From positions 1 to 6,829 of the forward strand of contig NZ_CALHII010000010.1 in the NCBI RefSeq assembly GCF_938030815.1: DNA of 6,829 nt, read 5' to 3'. This document shows, piece by piece, positions 4,898-6,829 of the stretch. Made by a program: the position numbers and the translations under genes. This stretch comes from an uncultured Campylobacter sp. Lineage in GTDB: Bacteria; Campylobacterota; Campylobacteria; Campylobacterales; Campylobacteraceae. The stretch's first letter is position 1, and each line of letters opens with the position of its first letter. The notes beneath the pieces were generated by a model that saw nothing but the letters and a program-made list of their open reading frames with translations, made no database searches and was not told the DNA's origin.

Positions 4898-5644
4898 ATG
4901 ATAGAACTTACGCAGATGAGAGCGGCTTTTGAAAAGGAGGAGCCGAACGCGCTTTATCTGAGCTACTTGGGATGGGTAAAAACCTTAGTTCCGTTTTGGA
5001 AGCAGGCTACTGCGAGGATCGCGGAGCTAAGCGGCACGGTGGATGAAAAAAGAGACAAGCATTTGCGAGCTATCGACAATTCTTTGCAGCTTTTGCAAGC
5101 TTGGCGATTTAAAAAGATAAAATACGTGCAAGCAAGAAGAAGAGAGATCGATAGCGCCATAAGTTTTATTCGAAACGGCGCCTTAACGCAGCAGGCATGC
5201 AGATACGCCTTTGCGCCCGTTTGTAGAAATTTAGCGAGCATTTTGCGCAGCTTTTTATACGTTTCGACTTTTGGCTATTCGGACGAGCAGCTTCCGACCG
5301 TATTTGCCCAAAAAATTTACGGCATTGCGCTGTGTCATACTTTATTTCCCTTTGATACGGGCGATTTTGTGTATTATCTTCCGCGCGAAAAATCCATCCA
5401 CACCGACGACCCCGCCGATTTGGACAACTGGCATTTGATGATGAGCGAGGCGGGCAAGGCTTTGAATATCGCGGAGCTCATCGAAGAGATAAATAAGCAG
5501 GCTCGTAAAATTTACGAGAACTATAAAGCGCCGTTTGAATGGAAATACGACGAGGGAGTTTGGGATTTGGAATTTGAAAATGTTTCAAAAAGGCTGCACT
5601 ATGCGGGCGTGCGGGCTTTTATGGGTCTGAGTAAGGTCGAATAA
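4898..5644 (+). CDS. Unrecognised 248-residue cytoplasmic protein downstream of thyX
   Basis: I do not recognise this family. There is no signal peptide or convincing membrane span, so it is likely cytoplasmic. The N-terminal third (about 1-95) is charged and helix-prone, with a basic stretch near 71-84 (FKKIKYVQARRRE). The middle (about 100-150) is more hydrophobic, with NLASILRSFLYVSTFGYSDE and two Cys near 101 and 109. The C-terminal third has DDPADLDNW (190-198) followed by long amphipathic helices rich in Lys and Glu, then aromatic residues (FEWKYDEGVWDLEFEN). No nucleotide-binding, zinc-ribbon or DNA-binding motif is visible. AAAAGGG (4886-4892) lies 5 nt before the ATG. Its position 35 bp after thyX suggests one transcript, which need not mean shared function. 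The large inverted repeat at 5644-5710 ends the unit. Codon use is mixed and somewhat more AT-rich than thyX. Confidence 0.85.
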   Translation: MIELTQMRAAFEKEEPNALYLSYLGWVKTLVPFWKQATARIAELSGTVDEKRDKHLRAIDNSLQLLQAWRFKKIKYVQARRREIDSAISFIRNGALTQQACRYAFAPVCRNLASILRSFLYVSTFGYSDEQLPTVFAQKIYGIALCHTLFPFDTGDFVYYLPREKSIHTDDPADLDNWHLMMSEAGKALNIAELIEEINKQARKIYENYKAPFEWKYDEGVWDLEFENVSKRLHYAGVRAFMGLSKVE

Positions 5645-5710
5645 AAAACGCGCAAAATTTTAACCGCTTCTGAAATTTAATTCGCGGGCGGTAAAATTCT
5701 GCGAGTTTTT
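5644..5710. terminator. Long imperfect inverted repeat, probable bidirectional terminator
   Basis: A 24-base arm (5644-5667), starting with a run of A at the stop codon of the preceding gene, pairs with a 23-base arm (5688-5710) ending in five T. By eye the pairing has two mismatches and one unpaired base, with a loop of about 20 bases. Opening with A-run and closing with T-run fits an intrinsic terminator usable from both strands. It separates the thyX unit from the DJ-1 family gene. Confidence 0.65.
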
Positions 5711-5862
5711 AATGCGGGTAAAATTTAAAATTTGTTTGAGCGTTTTGGCAGCCTGCGGTATCAAAATTTAGCCGTCGCGCATTTTACGACTTGCGGCGGC
5801 GAGAATTGCAGCGGCGGCGAACCGAAAACCTATAGGCGAGCGATAAATTTAAAGGACGGATC

Positions 5863-6459
5863 ATGAAAAATCTAGCGCTTGTGATGTTTAGTGGACAGAC
5901 GCACCTCGATTTTGTGGGATTTTACGATTGTATGTTAAGGCTCAAAGCCGTCCGCCCGCAGCTTGAGATGAGGTTTTGCTCGCGCGAGCGGCAGGTTTCG
6001 GATAGCGGCGGCCTTACGATCGATGCGGGCGAGATCACGACGGATCTGGGCGGCTTTGATGCGGTTTTTGTGCCCGGCGGTATGGCGACGCGACGCCTTA
6101 AAGACGATGCGGGCTTCATCTCGTGGCTCGCAACCGCGCGCGATGCAAAGTATAAGTTTGGCGTTTGCACCGGTTCGCTGCTTCTGGGCGCAGTGGGGTT
6201 TTTGCGCGGTAGACGCGCGACCACGCATCCGTTTTGCTACGATCTGCTGGCGCCTTACTGCGCGGACGTGGTGCACGAGCGGCTCGTGCGCGAAAGCCTG
6301 CCCGCAGGAGGCGAGATCATCACTGCTGGCGGCGTGAGCAGCTCCATAGAGCTTGGACTTTGCGTGATCGAGAAATTTGCAGGCGCCTCTGCGCGAGAGG
6401 CTGCCGCTGCGGCGATGGATTATCCGTATTACGGCCTTAAAGGCAAGCTCGCGCGATGA
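5863..6459 (+). CDS. DJ-1/PfpI family protein, isonitrile hydratase-like
   Basis: This 198-residue protein has the DJ-1/PfpI (class I glutamine amidotransferase-like) fold. Visible marks are a first beta strand NLALVMFSG (3-11), HLDFVGFYD (14-22) with Asp16, VFVPGG (68-73), the nucleophile elbow GVCTGSLLLG (100-109) with Cys102, then RATTHPFCYDLL (118-129) with His122, and TAGGVSSSIELGL (154-166). Asp16, Cys102 and Thr103 line up with residues I recall as essential in Pseudomonas isonitrile hydratase (InhA), which converts isonitriles to N-substituted formamides. Length also fits. Many relatives are annotated that way without testing, and a stress-related or glyoxalase-like DJ-1 role is possible. 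AAAGGA (5851-5856) lies 6 nt before the ATG. No signal peptide is seen, so it is probably cytoplasmic. It appears monocistronic, with a terminator-like repeat upstream and an AT-rich unrelated gene downstream. Codons are GC-rich (about 68% in one 60-base block). Confidence 0.92.
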   Translation: MKNLALVMFSGQTHLDFVGFYDCMLRLKAVRPQLEMRFCSRERQVSDSGGLTIDAGEITTDLGGFDAVFVPGGMATRRLKDDAGFISWLATARDAKYKFGVCTGSLLLGAVGFLRGRRATTHPFCYDLLAPYCADVVHERLVRESLPAGGEIITAGGVSSSIELGLCVIEKFAGASAREAAAAAMDYPYYGLKGKLAR

Positions 6460-6493
6460 AATTTCAAGGCCGCTAAGATAGGCGGCGCAAGTT

Positions 6494-6500
6494 TATAAAT
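6494..6500 (+). promoter_or_regulatory. Possible -10 box for the last gene
   Basis: TATAAAT is a good -10 match, with expected start near 6507 and the ribosome site AGAGGAGG at 6523-6530. No clear -35. It would let the final gene be transcribed separately from the DJ-1 family gene, which ends at 6459. Confidence 0.35.
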
Positions 6501-6539
6501 ACCGCAGTAAATTTTAAAATAGAGAGGAGGTAAATCTTA

Positions 6540-6829
6540 ATGCAAGCAGTAAAGATATTAAAAACATTGTGGAAAGCCATCAAGATCGTCATACTCGTAG
6601 CATTGATATTACCGTTTGCGGCATTGATATTGTTTGTTTTATTTATAGCTTTTCTATTTTCACCCCTTAATACGGGGTTTTCGTATATAGAAAATCAAGA
6701 TTTGATTAAATTTAAATCTTTAACAAATGCGAATGGAGAAACTTTATTAATTTATCGTAAAAAAAGACCTTCCTTATCATGCAGCGAAAAAATACAGACT
6801 TGCATCTGTTACACGCATTTTATAAAGGC
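6540..6829 (+). CDS. AT-rich single-span membrane protein (5' part)
   Basis: The frame opens at ATG 6540 after a strong AGAGGAGG (6523-6530, 9 nt spacing) and runs off the window after 96 codons, so the C terminus is missing. The N terminus has several Lys (5, 8, 12, 15), then an uninterrupted hydrophobic stretch at about 16-41 (IVILVALILP... to ...FIAFLF) that is one membrane span and not a cleavable signal by appearance. After it come polar residues, KKR at 74-76, and three cysteines (81, 88, 90). Lys before the span and a long polar tail suggest the tail faces the periplasm, with the cysteines possibly forming disulfides. I do not recognise the family. GC content is far below that of the gene before it (about 27% against 68% in hand-counted 60-base blocks), which suggests horizontal acquisition. 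Confidence 0.75.
   Translation, partial: MQAVKILKTLWKAIKIVILVALILPFAALILFVLFIAFLFSPLNTGFSYIENQDLIKFKSLTNANGETLLIYRKKRPSLSCSEKIQTCICYTHFIK

Noticed and set aside
5740..5762. TGGC...TGC as a sigma-54 promoter before the DJ-1 family gene
   Set aside because: The spacing and the TTGC half do not match the -24/-12 consensus.
5935..6276. Long minus-strand and alternative plus-strand frames across the DJ-1 family gene
   Set aside because: They are shadows of a GC-rich gene. The real frame has all DJ-1/PfpI motifs and a ribosome site.
6515..6520. TAAAAT as -10 for the last gene
   Set aside because: The start site would fall inside the Shine-Dalgarno sequence at 6523-6530.
1..6829. CRISPR array, tRNA, rRNA or insertion sequence
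   Set aside because: No regularly spaced repeats, no cloverleaf with a CCA-like end and conserved loops, and no transposase-like frame was found on either strand.

Overview
The window looks like chromosomal DNA of a Campylobacter species (Campylobacterota), probably one of the higher-GC oral or intestinal species (C. gracilis, C. rectus or C. showae type). I infer this from the ThyX sequence, the many AAATTTTAAA-type words between genes, and the GC-rich, C/G-ending codons of several genes. No rRNA, tRNA, CRISPR array, transposase or integrase is visible.

Layout. Positions 1-142 hold what may be the 3' end of a plus-strand gene. Positions 143-622 have no convincing intact gene but contain a nested inverted repeat and a short minus-strand coding-like remnant. 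Positions 623-3619 carry two tandem minus-strand paralogues of a sodium-coupled neurotransmitter:sodium symporter (NSS/SNF) family transporter. They are separated by about 300 bp that hold an unlisted 33-codon minus-strand ORF with a strong Shine-Dalgarno sequence. A divergent intergenic region (3620-3788) follows, then a small plus-strand lipoprotein gene of the EexN (entry exclusion) type. Its signal-peptide codons contain a run of eight G residues, a likely phase-variation switch. Next come thyX (flavin-dependent thymidylate synthase) and, 35 bp downstream, an unrecognised 248-residue cytoplasmic protein, closed by a long imperfect inverted repeat that looks like a terminator. A monocistronic-looking DJ-1/PfpI family gene with the residues of isonitrile hydratase follows. 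Last is the 5' part of an AT-rich gene for a single-span membrane protein that runs off the window.

How the parts relate. The two transporters probably import amino acids or related compounds with Na+. Their ion-binding residues match each other, while the substrate-pocket residues of TM1 and TM6 differ, suggesting different substrates. thyX and the downstream gene look co-transcribed. The EexN-like gene and the final membrane protein gene are much more AT-rich than their neighbours and may be acquired cargo. The most interesting signal is the combination of an orphan entry-exclusion-type lipoprotein with a poly-G tract, which would make surface or envelope exclusion switchable. The small ORF between the two NSS genes is the second candidate.
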